DNA from: JAVVPL01 sp036655775
GTDB lineage: Bacteria > Bacteroidota > Bacteroidia > Bacteroidales > P3
Assembly: GCA_036655775.1 (NCBI GenBank)
Contig: JAVVPL010000044.1
Span: 1 to 15,923 of the forward strand
DNA: 15,923 bases
Direction of reading: 5' to 3'
The translations under genes were made by a program, and so were the position numbers. The notes under the pieces are model-generated. The model saw only the letters and a program-made list of their open reading frames with translations. It ran no database searches and was not told the origin of the DNA. This document shows, in pieces, positions 7,575-14,535 of the stretch. Within the stretch, counting starts at the first letter, position 1; every line of letters starts with the position of its first letter.

Positions 7575-8678
7575 CTATTTTGCATCTAACAAATACATTG
7601 CACCTTCAATGATAATTTCATCATTGATGTTCAAGCCCTCTTCCACCACCGATTGTTCATCGAGGGTTGCACTTACTTTGATATTTCTTTTACGAAATTT
7701 ATTTTTCCCTTCCTTCACCAAAACATAATAATTTTCAGATTCTTGTAAAATAGCAGAGGTAGGTACTAAAATAGCTTGAGTAGCCACATCGGTCAACTGT
7801 ACCGTGCCATACATAAACGGTTTCATTTTTCCATCTTTATTATCACACTCAATAATTACCTCCACCGAACGGGTGGCCTCATCTAACATTTCACTGATGT
7901 GAAAAATTTTGCCTTTACAAACTTCATCCGTAGAGGAGGAAAGCCTAATTTCCACCTCTTGCAATTTTTCTATCAAAGGGATATCTTTCTCTTTGACATG
8001 TGCCACTACCCATACTTTTTTCAAATCGGCAATCACAGCCAAAGGTTCTGCATCTTCCTTTATATATTGACCTATGACAATAGTATTACTTACCACTTTG
8101 CCAGCTATAGGCGCTCTTACCAATAAAGGTTCACCTAAAATTATTTGTTTGGGATCCACTTGAAAAACTTTTAAGGCCGAAAGTGCATTTTCATAATTTT
8201 GCTTTTTGAGTTGATAATCTACTTCCGCCTCTTCCATTTCCTTCACTACACCCACACGATTCGCTAATAGATCTTTTTCACGCCTCAAACTTTTTAAAGC
8301 TTGTTCCATTTCCTGTTTTGTTTGAAAATACGCTTTCCCTGTTTCAAAAAAAGCAGGAGAACTAATTTCAAAAAGAGGACTTCCTTTACTTACACTCTGT
8401 CCTAAACGAATAAAGGATCTCACAATACGACCTGCAAAAGGAGTGGCAATTTGCGCATAGGAAGTCGGAATTGCTTTCACTACACCCGAAGTTGAAAAAC
8501 GAGCTTGGTAGGGAGTTTGTTTTATTTTTTCTGTTTTTATTTTTTGTAAAACAGGGGCATTATCAGCCACCATTATTAGATTTTGCACTAACTGTATATC
8601 TTGATTTTCTACGGGTTTTCCGTTATTGCAACTGCACAATAAACACAAGATTCCTAAGGGAACTACTAAATATCTCAT
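7575..8678 (-). CDS. Periplasmic adaptor (membrane fusion) lipoprotein, CusB/CzcB family
   Basis: Bridges the RND pump and the outer-membrane channel in the periplasm. The 367-residue protein begins with a lipoprotein signal (MRYLVVPLGILCLLCSC) and is probably lipidated at Cys17, although Cys15 is an alternative. Order of parts: beta-barrel strand around 45-75, first half of the lipoyl domain (about 77-108, TPFAGRIVRSFIRLGQSV), an alpha-hairpin at about 109-175 rich in Glu/Lys/Gln, second lipoyl half (about 185-220, VRAPIAGKVVSNTIVIGQYI), beta-barrel with DEATRSVEV at 266-274, and a membrane-proximal C-terminal region. Unlike some CusB proteins it has no Met-rich N-terminal metal site and no C-terminal His-rich extension. 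It is the first gene of the pump trio, 38 nt before the RND gene. Confidence 0.93.
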   Translation of the reverse strand: MRYLVVPLGILCLLCSCNNGKPVENQDIQLVQNLIMVADNAPVLQKIKTEKIKQTPYQARFSTSGVVKAIPTSYAQIATPFAGRIVRSFIRLGQSVSKGSPLFEISSPAFFETGKAYFQTKQEMEQALKSLRREKDLLANRVGVVKEMEEAEVDYQLKKQNYENALSALKVFQVDPKQIILGEPLLVRAPIAGKVVSNTIVIGQYIKEDAEPLAVIADLKKVWVVAHVKEKDIPLIEKLQEVEIRLSSSTDEVCKGKIFHISEMLDEATRSVEVIIECDNKDGKMKPFMYGTVQLTDVATQAILVPTSAILQESENYYVLVKEGKNKFRKRNIKVSATLDEQSVVEEGLNINDEIIIEGAMYLLDAK

Positions 8679-8910
8679 TACTATTTTTTTTATTAAAAAT
8701 TAAGGTACCATTGAAGTCAGAGCGTATAAATAGGCAAGGAAGCTTTAGGTAGGCAAGAGTTTATACCTCGTTTACATCAAGGATAAAGCCTAGATAGGCA
8801 TTGAAAAAACAACACTTTACACCCTGTAAGCATTTTTCAGCTTTATCAAAAAAGGCCAAAGTGGTCTAGATCAAAGCTAAATTTACTTGTTTAATTTGCC
8901 CAATACTTCC
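8679..8910. other. 232-bp spacer and leader upstream of the efflux trio, with repeated TGCCTA motifs
   Basis: Holds the predicted promoter at 8872-8903 and a leader of about 185 nt before the adaptor ATG. On the minus strand the heptamer [A/T]TGCCTA occurs at 8801-8795, 8756-8750 and 8737-8731. The first is part of GCCTA-TC-TAGGC (8799-8788). The last two are direct repeats 19 nt apart, TTGCCTACCTA and TTGCCTATTTA. No ORF of note. I do not recognise a known riboswitch. Confidence 0.5.
8872..8903 (-). promoter_or_regulatory. Bacteroidota-type promoter for the efflux trio
   Basis: The minus strand has a -7 box TAGCTTTG at 8879-8872 and a -33 TTG at 8903-8901 with a 21-nt spacer. It begins just after the stop of the small His-rich gene, so the pump genes can be transcribed apart from it. 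The -7 box overlaps the outer arm of an imperfect inverted repeat (AGCTTT at 8839-8844, AAAGCT at 8873-8878). Confidence 0.65.
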
Positions 8911-9267
8911 TTATTTATACTCTTTAGAAATAAGAGATATAGGAGGTCCTCTGAGTAGATAGTTGGAAAATTTATAGATATCAACTATCGAATACGTATA
9001 GATATAGAGAACACGAATACGCGGTGTTAGGATAGCAACAAACGACACAAAAAGAAATACAAATAACAAATTAGTCAAAGACGATATCGTCTGACACTCT
9101 GTGGTACTATGTGTATGAGAACTTGAAGGTAAATAGGGATGCGAGTGAGTGACCATGCCACTTGCAAAATTATGTGTATGAAGAAAAAGCGTAGTTTCAC
9201 AATAGTAACTCATAAAGAGCACTATCAAAAAAAACTTACATACATTTACTAGCTTTTTTTTCATCAA
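8911..9267 (-). CDS. Small His-rich membrane protein at the metal-efflux locus, function unknown
   Basis: A 118-residue protein with no assigned family that I can name. Residues 1-7 are basic, followed by a hydrophobic segment (about 8-22) that is a signal peptide or membrane anchor. Then comes a loop with alternating histidines: HTH at 30-32, HSHP at 41-44 and HTH at 51-53. A second strongly hydrophobic segment spans about 66-82, and the tail carries LLRGPP at 104-109. The His pairs would face the periplasm if both hydrophobic segments span the membrane, which suits binding of Zn, Ni, Co or Cu ions. It lies just upstream of the adaptor-pump-channel trio on the same strand, behind its own -7 box. 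Similar small His-motif proteins accompany efflux genes in Bacteroidota as far as I recall. The role as sensor, chaperone or pump accessory is inference. Confidence 0.7.
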   Translation of the reverse strand: MMKKKLVNVCKFFLIVLFMSYYCETTLFLHTHNFASGMVTHSHPYLPSSSHTHSTTECQTISSLTNLLFVFLFVSFVAILTPRIRVLYIYTYSIVDIYKFSNYLLRGPPISLISKEYK

Positions 9268-9353
9268 TAAAATTAATCTGACAATCGACCTATATACTTA
9301 CTTACCAATCTAAAACACATAATGTAACACTATTTGATACAATTCTGCGCTGA

Positions 9354-9361
9354 CAAAGGTA
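9354..9361 (-). promoter_or_regulatory. Promoter -7 box for the small His-rich gene
   Basis: TACCTTTG on the minus strand matches TAnnTTTG exactly. It would give a leader of about 80 nt before the ATG at 9267. No TTG is found at the expected -33 distance, so the promoter may be weak or activator-dependent. Confidence 0.5.
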
Positions 9362-9475
9362 CAATATTTTTTTTAAATTCTTTTATTTCTTTCAAATTTT
9401 TCATTTATTTACTTTTCCCAAAATCATGTTTTCTATTTGGATTTACAATTTTTTCATTTCTATACAAATATTTTA

Positions 9476-9483
9476 TACTTTTG
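9476..9483 (+). promoter_or_regulatory. Promoter -7 box for prmC
   Basis: TACTTTTG matches TAnnTTTG, 18 nt before the ATG at 9502. Transcription would begin near 9490, giving a very short leader. No clear -33 TTG at the expected distance. The surrounding 9268-9475 stretch is AT-rich spacer between divergent genes with no other gene I can support. Confidence 0.6.
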
Positions 9484-9501
9484 CAAGAAAATATTTTAGA
9501 T

Positions 9502-10365
9502 ATGCGTATTCATTCCAATCAACTTTCCTCTATTCTTTCTTTTTATCAATCCGAACTTTTTTCACTTTATTCTCCTGAGGAGTGTGAAAGTCTCTTTTAT
9601 TGGAGCTGCGAAGAAATCTTAGGGAATACACGTATTTACTGGCGTACACATCTATCTCAAACCGTCAGTGAGAGTGTGTTACTCAAATTTAATTTTACCG
9701 TAAAAGATCTCAAAAAGCACAAACCTATTCAATATATTTTTCACAAAGCTTATTTTTACGATTTAAGCCTTTATGTAGATGAAACAGTGCTCATTCCACG
9801 TCCTGAAACCGAAGAACTCCTACATTGGATTTTTCAAGAGTATCGCGAAAAAGCGCCCTTAAAATGTATAGATCTTTGCACAGGGAGTGGTTGTATTTCC
9901 CTAAGTTTAAAATCGAAATTTCCAAACGCTTCAATTGAAGGAATGGACCTTTCCTCCCAAGCACTCTCCGTTGCGCAAAAAAATAGTGTACAGCTAAACC
10001 TTCACCCTCTTTGGATACAAGCCAACTTGCTAGAGGAAAATTGGGTATTGGATTCTACCTTTGATCTCATAGTAAGCAATCCGCCTTATGTCCGTTTGAG
10101 TGAACAAGCCTTAATGAACCCTAATGTTTTAGACTACGAACCCGCTTTGGCTCTTTTTGTATCTGATCAAGATCCTCTCATATTTTATCGTGCGATTGCC
10201 CGTTTTGCAAAAAAACATTTACACAAAAAAGGCTTCGTTTATCTTGAAATAAACGAAGCCTTAGGCAAAGAATGTACGCAATTATTTTGCGACTATGGTT
10301 TTACACAAATTGAATTGCGTAAGGATATGCAGAATAAAGATCGAATGCTACGCATTGGATTCTAA
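9502..10365 (+). CDS. prmC: Peptide chain release factor N5-glutamine methyltransferase PrmC (HemK)
   Basis: Methylates the glutamine of the GGQ motif in release factors RF1 and RF2 using S-adenosylmethionine, which raises termination efficiency. From ATG 9502 the protein has 287 residues, typical for PrmC (about 275-290). It has an N-terminal helical substrate-binding domain (about 1-85), IPRPETEELL at 98-107, the SAM-binding motif DLCTGSGCISL at 124-134, an acidic residue in GMDLSSQAL (147-155), and the catalytic NPPYV at 193-197. The frame is open back to an ATG at 9334, but that extension is a Phe-rich translation of AT-rich DNA, contains the promoter -7 box, and has no counterpart in the family, so the 9502 start is chosen. 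It is the only plus-strand gene, divergent from the efflux locus and convergent with hutH, with 6 nt between the two stop codons. Confidence 0.95.
   Translation: MRIHSNQLSSILSFYQSELFSLYSPEECESLFYWSCEEILGNTRIYWRTHLSQTVSESVLLKFNFTVKDLKKHKPIQYIFHKAYFYDLSLYVDETVLIPRPETEELLHWIFQEYREKAPLKCIDLCTGSGCISLSLKSKFPNASIEGMDLSSQALSVAQKNSVQLNLHPLWIQANLLEENWVLDSTFDLIVSNPPYVRLSEQALMNPNVLDYEPALALFVSDQDPLIFYRAIARFAKKHLHKKGFVYLEINEALGKECTQLFCDYGFTQIELRKDMQNKDRMLRIGF
10225..10260 (-). terminator. Intrinsic terminator of the arcA-hutH operon, embedded in prmC
   Basis: A perfect 12-bp inverted repeat, GGCTTCGTTTAT at 10231-10242 and its complement at 10249-10260, encloses a 6-nt loop. On the minus strand six T follow (10230-10225), so it is a strong terminator for transcripts coming from hutH, whose stop is 112 nt upstream. 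On the plus strand it is followed by TTAGG and should not terminate prmC. It overlaps prmC codons for the segment KGFVYLEINEAL. Confidence 0.8.
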
Positions 10366-10371
10366 ATTCTA

Positions 10372-11859
10372 TTACACATCTACATCCTGTAGAAATTCAA
10401 TAGATTTTTGAATTAATGGATAAAGTACCACATCATCCGAAACAAAAGGTACATGTGTACGATATTCTTTCACGAATTTTTCCAAAGGTTCTGAACTTTT
10501 GGCAGGACGTCTAAATTCAAGCGCTTGCGCTGCATTCATCAATTCAATAGCCAAAATTCTTTCCACATTGTCCATAACTCTATATCCTTTAGTGGCGGCA
10601 TTGCTACCCATGCTCACGTGATCTTCTTGGCCTTGAGAGGATTCAATACTATCCACACAAGCGGGCATACACAATTGTTTGTTTTGACTAGCAATAGAGG
10701 CCGCAGTATATTGAGGAATCATAAAACCACTATTCAAACCTGGGTTTTTGACTAAGAAATTAGGTAGGCCTCGTTTACCACCAATCAATTGATAGATCCG
10801 ACGCTCTGAAATACTACCCAATTCCGACACAGCTATGGTTAAGAAATCCAAAGATAAAGCCAAAGGTTGTCCATGGAAATTACCTGCTGAAATTACCAAA
10901 TCTGCATCAGGGAAAACCGTAGGATTGTCGGTAACGGCATTAATTTCATTTAAAATCACCCCAGATACATAACGGATTGCATCTTTGGAAGCGCCATGTA
11001 CTTGTGGAATACAACGGAAAGAATATGGATCTTGTACGTGTTCTTTTTTACGAACAATTAATTCGCTACCTTCCAATAAGGAACGCATACGCATAGCGGT
11101 ATCAATTTGTCCTTGATGATGACGCACTTCTTGAATATAAGGATGGAAAGGTTCTATTCTACCATCAAAAGCTTCCAAAGAAACAGCGGCAATAGTATCG
11201 GCCAAACGAGATAGTTTACGCGCTTTCATTACATTGTGTACGGCATAGGCACTCATAAATTGCGTGCCATTCAATAGAGCTAAACCTTCTTTTGATTGCA
11301 ATTCGATAGGCTGCCATTGAAAATGTTTGTTGATCACCGCAGCATCATGAATATCGCCATTAAACCAAACTTGTCCCATACCTAACATAGGCAAACATAA
11401 ATGTGCTAAGGGTGCTAAATCGCCCGATGCACCTAATGAACCTTGTTGATAAACCACAGGCAATACATCTTCATTAAAAAAATCAGCTAAACGTTGGATC
11501 GTTTGCACTTGTGCCCCCGAATGACCATAGGAAAGAGATTTTATTTTGAGTAAAAGCATCAATTTAATAATCTGTACAGGCACTAAATCGCCCGTACCAC
11601 AAGCATGCGACATTACTAAATTCTTTTGCAATTGAGATAATTGTTCATGCGAAATGGAATGATTGCAAAGCGATCCAAAACCCGTAGTAACCCCATAAAT
11701 AGGCTCTTTTTGGTTTTCCATTTTTTTGTCTAAATAATCTCTACATTTTTGGATTTTATCGATAACTTCTTCTGAAAGTTTCAATTTATACCCATTTTCA
11801 ATGATTTCTTCAATTTGATCGAAATCTAAATTTTTGGTAGTAATTTCAAATGTGTTCAT
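10372..11859 (-). CDS. hutH: Histidine ammonia-lyase (histidase)
   Basis: Removes ammonia from L-histidine to give trans-urocanate, the first step of histidine catabolism, in the cytosol. The 495-residue protein is normal length (about 500). The MIO cofactor forms from Ala144-Ser145-Gly146 inside GSLGASGDLAPLAHL. The catalytic tyrosine loop YGVTTGFGSL is at 55-64, SHACGTGD at 84-91, and the substrate-side QEDHVSMG is near residue 410. GDLAPLAHL and the Glu of QEDHVSMG favour histidase over tyrosine or phenylalanine ammonia-lyase, which show GDLVQLSHL-like sequences in Bacteroidota. It is the last gene of the operon, 11 nt after hisS. No hutU, hutI or hutG gene lies in the window, so the rest of the pathway is elsewhere or absent. 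Confidence 0.93.
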   Translation of the reverse strand: MNTFEITTKNLDFDQIEEIIENGYKLKLSEEVIDKIQKCRDYLDKKMENQKEPIYGVTTGFGSLCNHSISHEQLSQLQKNLVMSHACGTGDLVPVQIIKLMLLLKIKSLSYGHSGAQVQTIQRLADFFNEDVLPVVYQQGSLGASGDLAPLAHLCLPMLGMGQVWFNGDIHDAAVINKHFQWQPIELQSKEGLALLNGTQFMSAYAVHNVMKARKLSRLADTIAAVSLEAFDGRIEPFHPYIQEVRHHQGQIDTAMRMRSLLEGSELIVRKKEHVQDPYSFRCIPQVHGASKDAIRYVSGVILNEINAVTDNPTVFPDADLVISAGNFHGQPLALSLDFLTIAVSELGSISERRIYQLIGGKRGLPNFLVKNPGLNSGFMIPQYTAASIASQNKQLCMPACVDSIESSQGQEDHVSMGSNAATKGYRVMDNVERILAIELMNAAQALEFRRPAKSSEPLEKFVKEYRTHVPFVSDDVVLYPLIQKSIEFLQDVDV

Positions 11860-11870
11860 TTGTTGAATAT

Positions 11871-13226
11871 TTATTTTTGTAATTTTTCTATTAATTCTTC
11901 TGCTGAAACCAAGGTTTGTTCCCCTTGATTCATATCTTTGAGCATAAATTTTTCGGTTTTCAACTCCTCTTCACCCACCAATACCACAAATGGAATTTTA
12001 TGTGCATTGGCATACGACAATTGTTTTTGTAATTTAGCTGCATCTGGGTATAGTTCCGCAGCAATTCCTTTTTCCCGAATTGCATTTACTATCGGTAAAC
12101 AATAGCTCTGTTCGGCTTTTCCAAAATTGACAAACAGCACTTGACTACCCGAAAAAATATCAAGTGGAAATTTATTCAATTCATTGAGCACATCAAAAAT
12201 CCGATCGGCGCCAAAGGATACCCCCACCCCAGACACACCTTTAAGTCCAAAAATACCTGTTAAATCATCATATCGTCCCCCTCCACAAATACTGCCCATT
12301 TGTGCATCTAAGGCTTTGACTTCAAAAATAGCTCCTGTATAATAATTTAAGCCTCGAGCCAAAGTCAAATCTAATTCATACGCACAAGAAAGAGGCAAAA
12401 TTGCCAAGTTTGCAAACATCTCTTTAATTTCTTCAATTCCCTTGAGTCCCTCTGGAGAAGATGCTAAAAATATAGATAATTGAGCTATTTTATCCTCAAA
12501 ACTTCCTTCTAAAAGCAAGATGGGTTGCAAAGCCTCCACGGCTTTTTGAGGCAAACCTTTTGACAAAAGTTCTTCATTGACTTTATCTAAGCCTATTTTA
12601 TCCAATTTATCAATAGCCACAGTGATATCAATCATGTTTTTTTCACAAGCAATACTTTGTGCAATTCCGTATAATATTTTTCTATTATTCAATTTCACTT
12701 GTACCCGAATATCCAAAGCTTTAAAAACCTCATCGATCATAGAAACTAATTCCACTTCATTCAATAGAGAATTACTACCTATCACATCTACATCACATTG
12801 AAAAAATTCACGATAACGTCCTTTTTGAGGACGATCGGCTCGCCAAACAGCTTGAATTTGGTACCTTTTGAAAGGAAAACAAATCTCATTTTGATGTTGT
12901 ACCACATAACGAGCAAAAGGCACGGTTAAATCATAACGCAAACCCTTCTCTGAAATTTGGGTAGTGATTTTTTTGTATTCGCCTTGCTGAAGATCGACTT
13001 GCTCTAAAAAATCACCAGAATTTAAAATTTTAAAAAGTAATTTATCGCCCTCTTCTCCATACTTTCCCATTAGAGTAGAAAGATTCTCCATCGCAGGCGT
13101 TTCTATGGGCAAAAAGCCATGCAAACTAAAAACCGAACGAATGGTATCGAAAATATAATTCCGCTGCCTCATTTCCTGTGGAGAAAAATCACGCGTTCCT
13201 TTGGGTATATTGGGTTTTTGTGCCAT
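11871..13226 (-). CDS. hisS: Histidyl-tRNA synthetase
   Basis: Class II aminoacyl-tRNA synthetase that charges tRNA-His, active as a dimer in the cytosol. It has 451 residues. Motif 1 lies around residues 9-45 (PKGTRDFSPQEMRQRNYIF ... GFLPIETPAME). RYDLTVPFARYV is at 97-108, and motif 2 spans 125-150 (QAVWRADRPQKGRYREFFQ then CDVDVIG). The histidine-specific motifs are RGLNYYTG at 291-298 and GGGRYDDL at 315-322. Motif 3 is GVGVSFGADRI at 333-343. The anticodon-binding domain covers about 360-451. The ATG lies one base after the rnhB stop (TAA-T-ATG on the minus strand), which suggests coupled translation. Confidence 0.97.
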   Translation of the reverse strand: MAQKPNIPKGTRDFSPQEMRQRNYIFDTIRSVFSLHGFLPIETPAMENLSTLMGKYGEEGDKLLFKILNSGDFLEQVDLQQGEYKKITTQISEKGLRYDLTVPFARYVVQHQNEICFPFKRYQIQAVWRADRPQKGRYREFFQCDVDVIGSNSLLNEVELVSMIDEVFKALDIRVQVKLNNRKILYGIAQSIACEKNMIDITVAIDKLDKIGLDKVNEELLSKGLPQKAVEALQPILLLEGSFEDKIAQLSIFLASSPEGLKGIEEIKEMFANLAILPLSCAYELDLTLARGLNYYTGAIFEVKALDAQMGSICGGGRYDDLTGIFGLKGVSGVGVSFGADRIFDVLNELNKFPLDIFSGSQVLFVNFGKAEQSYCLPIVNAIREKGIAAELYPDAAKLQKQLSYANAHKIPFVVLVGEEELKTEKFMLKDMNQGEQTLVSAEELIEKLQK

Positions 13227-13227
13227 A

Positions 13228-13821
13228 TTAAAATAGTTTTAATTGTCGTGCCAATCGAAAGGATTGACGATGATATGGAGTTAATCCATGCGCCTCGATT
13301 CCTTGATAATGACTGGGTGTAGGATACGCTTTATTTTTATTCCAGCCATAATATGGATATTCCGCATGAAGAATTTCCATATATTCATCCCTGTACGTTT
13401 TAGCTAAAATAGAAGCCGCCGCTATTGAACTGAAACGACCATCTCCTTTTACCATACAAGTATATGGAATATTTTTATATTGTTTAAATTTATTGCCGTC
13501 GATCAACAAATAAGTAGGAGGTATTTTGAGTCCATCAATGGCTCTATGCATTGCCAATATAGAGGCTTGCAATATATTTATCTCATCAATTTCTTTAGGG
13601 GATGCTTGTGCCACCGAATAAGCTAGGGCATGTTCTTCAATCCAAACACGTAAATACGAACGTTGCTTTTCGCTCAATTTTTTAGAATCATTTAATAAAG
13701 GATGTTGTACCTCTTTAGAAAGTATCACCGCAGCCGCAAATACAGCCCCAGCCAAGCAACCTCTTCCCGCTTCATCGCAACCTGCCTCCAAATCACAATC
13801 TGTATAATGTGAAGCAAGCAT
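13228..13821 (-). CDS. rnhB: Ribonuclease HII
   Basis: Cuts the RNA strand of RNA-DNA hybrids and removes misincorporated ribonucleotides from DNA. From ATG 13821 it has 197 residues. The four acidic catalytic residues are visible: Asp16 and Glu17 in AGCDEAGRG, Asp108 in LLIDGN and Asp145 in AKTYRDEY. SIAAASILAKTYRD (132-145) is the signature helix. An ATG seven codons upstream (13842) would overlap purQ by 20 nt. The internal start MLASHYTDCDLEAGCDEAGRG is preferred because it matches the short N-terminus of Bacteroidota homologues and begins one base after the purQ stop (TAA-A-ATG). It is followed one base later by hisS. Chain translation by reinitiation is likely. Confidence 0.95.
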   Translation of the reverse strand: MLASHYTDCDLEAGCDEAGRGCLAGAVFAAAVILSKEVQHPLLNDSKKLSEKQRSYLRVWIEEHALAYSVAQASPKEIDEINILQASILAMHRAIDGLKIPPTYLLIDGNKFKQYKNIPYTCMVKGDGRFSSIAAASILAKTYRDEYMEILHAEYPYYGWNKNKAYPTPSHYQGIEAHGLTPYHRQSFRLARQLKLF

Positions 13822-13822
13822 T

Positions 13823-14515
13823 TTATTTTTTGAAATTTTCAATCACCGATTCAAATAAAATACGACCATCTTCATTTCCTAAATTTGCATCCGCACAACG
13901 TTCGGGATGTGGCATCATACCAAACACATTGCGACCCTCATTGCAAATTCCTGCAATATTATCCACCGAACCATTAGGATTGGCAGCCAAATTCACTTTG
14001 CCTTCGGCATCACAATAGCGAAAAAGAATTTGATCATTCGCTTTCAAAGATTCGATGACCTCTGTGCCTGCATAAAAACGACCTTCACCATGAGCAATAG
14101 GAATTTTTAAAATCTCCGATTTTTTACAAGATGCAGTAAAAACAGTTTTGATAGTAGTGGGTTTCAAATATATGTTTTTACAAATAAACTGTTGCGTATT
14201 ATTATGTAATAAAGCACCTGGCAAGAGTTTGGATTCACATAAAATTTGAAATCCATTGCAAATACCAATCACATATCCACCTTTGTTTGCAAAAGCAATT
14301 ACATCCTCCATAATAGGAGAAAAACGAGCCAAAGCACCAGAACGAAGATAATCGCCATAAGAAAATCCACCAGGGAGTACAATACAGTCACAGCCTTGCA
14401 AACCTTTATCCTTATGCCACAATTCAACTACTTCTTGTTTTAAAATATTTTTTAAAAGATAGATCATATCGTGATCGCAATTGGATCCAGGAAATATAAT
14501 AACACCGAATTTCAT
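13823..14515 (-). CDS. purQ: Phosphoribosylformylglycinamidine synthase subunit PurQ (glutaminase)
   Basis: Class I glutamine amidotransferase that supplies ammonia to PurL in the fourth step of de novo purine synthesis. The 230-residue stand-alone form has the opening FGVIIFPGSNCDHD (3-16), LPGGFSYGDYLRSGALA (47-63), the nucleophile Cys86 in GICNGFQILC, HGEGRF at 142-147, and the catalytic His203/Glu205 in MMPHPERCAD. A separate PurQ implies the three-part PurS-PurQ-PurL enzyme rather than the large fused PurL found in many Bacteroidota. Neither purS nor purL is in this window. It lies 20 nt after arcA and one base before rnhB. Confidence 0.95.
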   Translation of the reverse strand: MKFGVIIFPGSNCDHDMIYLLKNILKQEVVELWHKDKGLQGCDCIVLPGGFSYGDYLRSGALARFSPIMEDVIAFANKGGYVIGICNGFQILCESKLLPGALLHNNTQQFICKNIYLKPTTIKTVFTASCKKSEILKIPIAHGEGRFYAGTEVIESLKANDQILFRYCDAEGKVNLAANPNGSVDNIAGICNEGRNVFGMMPHPERCADANLGNEDGRILFESVIENFKK

Positions 14516-14535
14516 TTGTATATTTTTTTATGATT

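Noticed and set aside
9334..9501. Upstream extension of the prmC frame as a membrane-anchored N-terminus
   Set aside because: The hydrophobic Phe-rich translation is what AT-rich spacer DNA gives, the -7 box lies inside it, and PrmC proteins do not carry such an anchor.
10383..10418. Short inverted repeats just after the prmC stop as a plus-strand terminator
   Set aside because: Stems of five to seven AT-rich pairs without a T tract, located within hutH codons; too weak to call.
10372..11859. hutH as a tyrosine or phenylalanine ammonia-lyase
   Set aside because: The MIO-flanking GDLAPLAHL and the QEDHVSMG glutamate fit histidases, not the aromatic lyases known from Bacteroidota.
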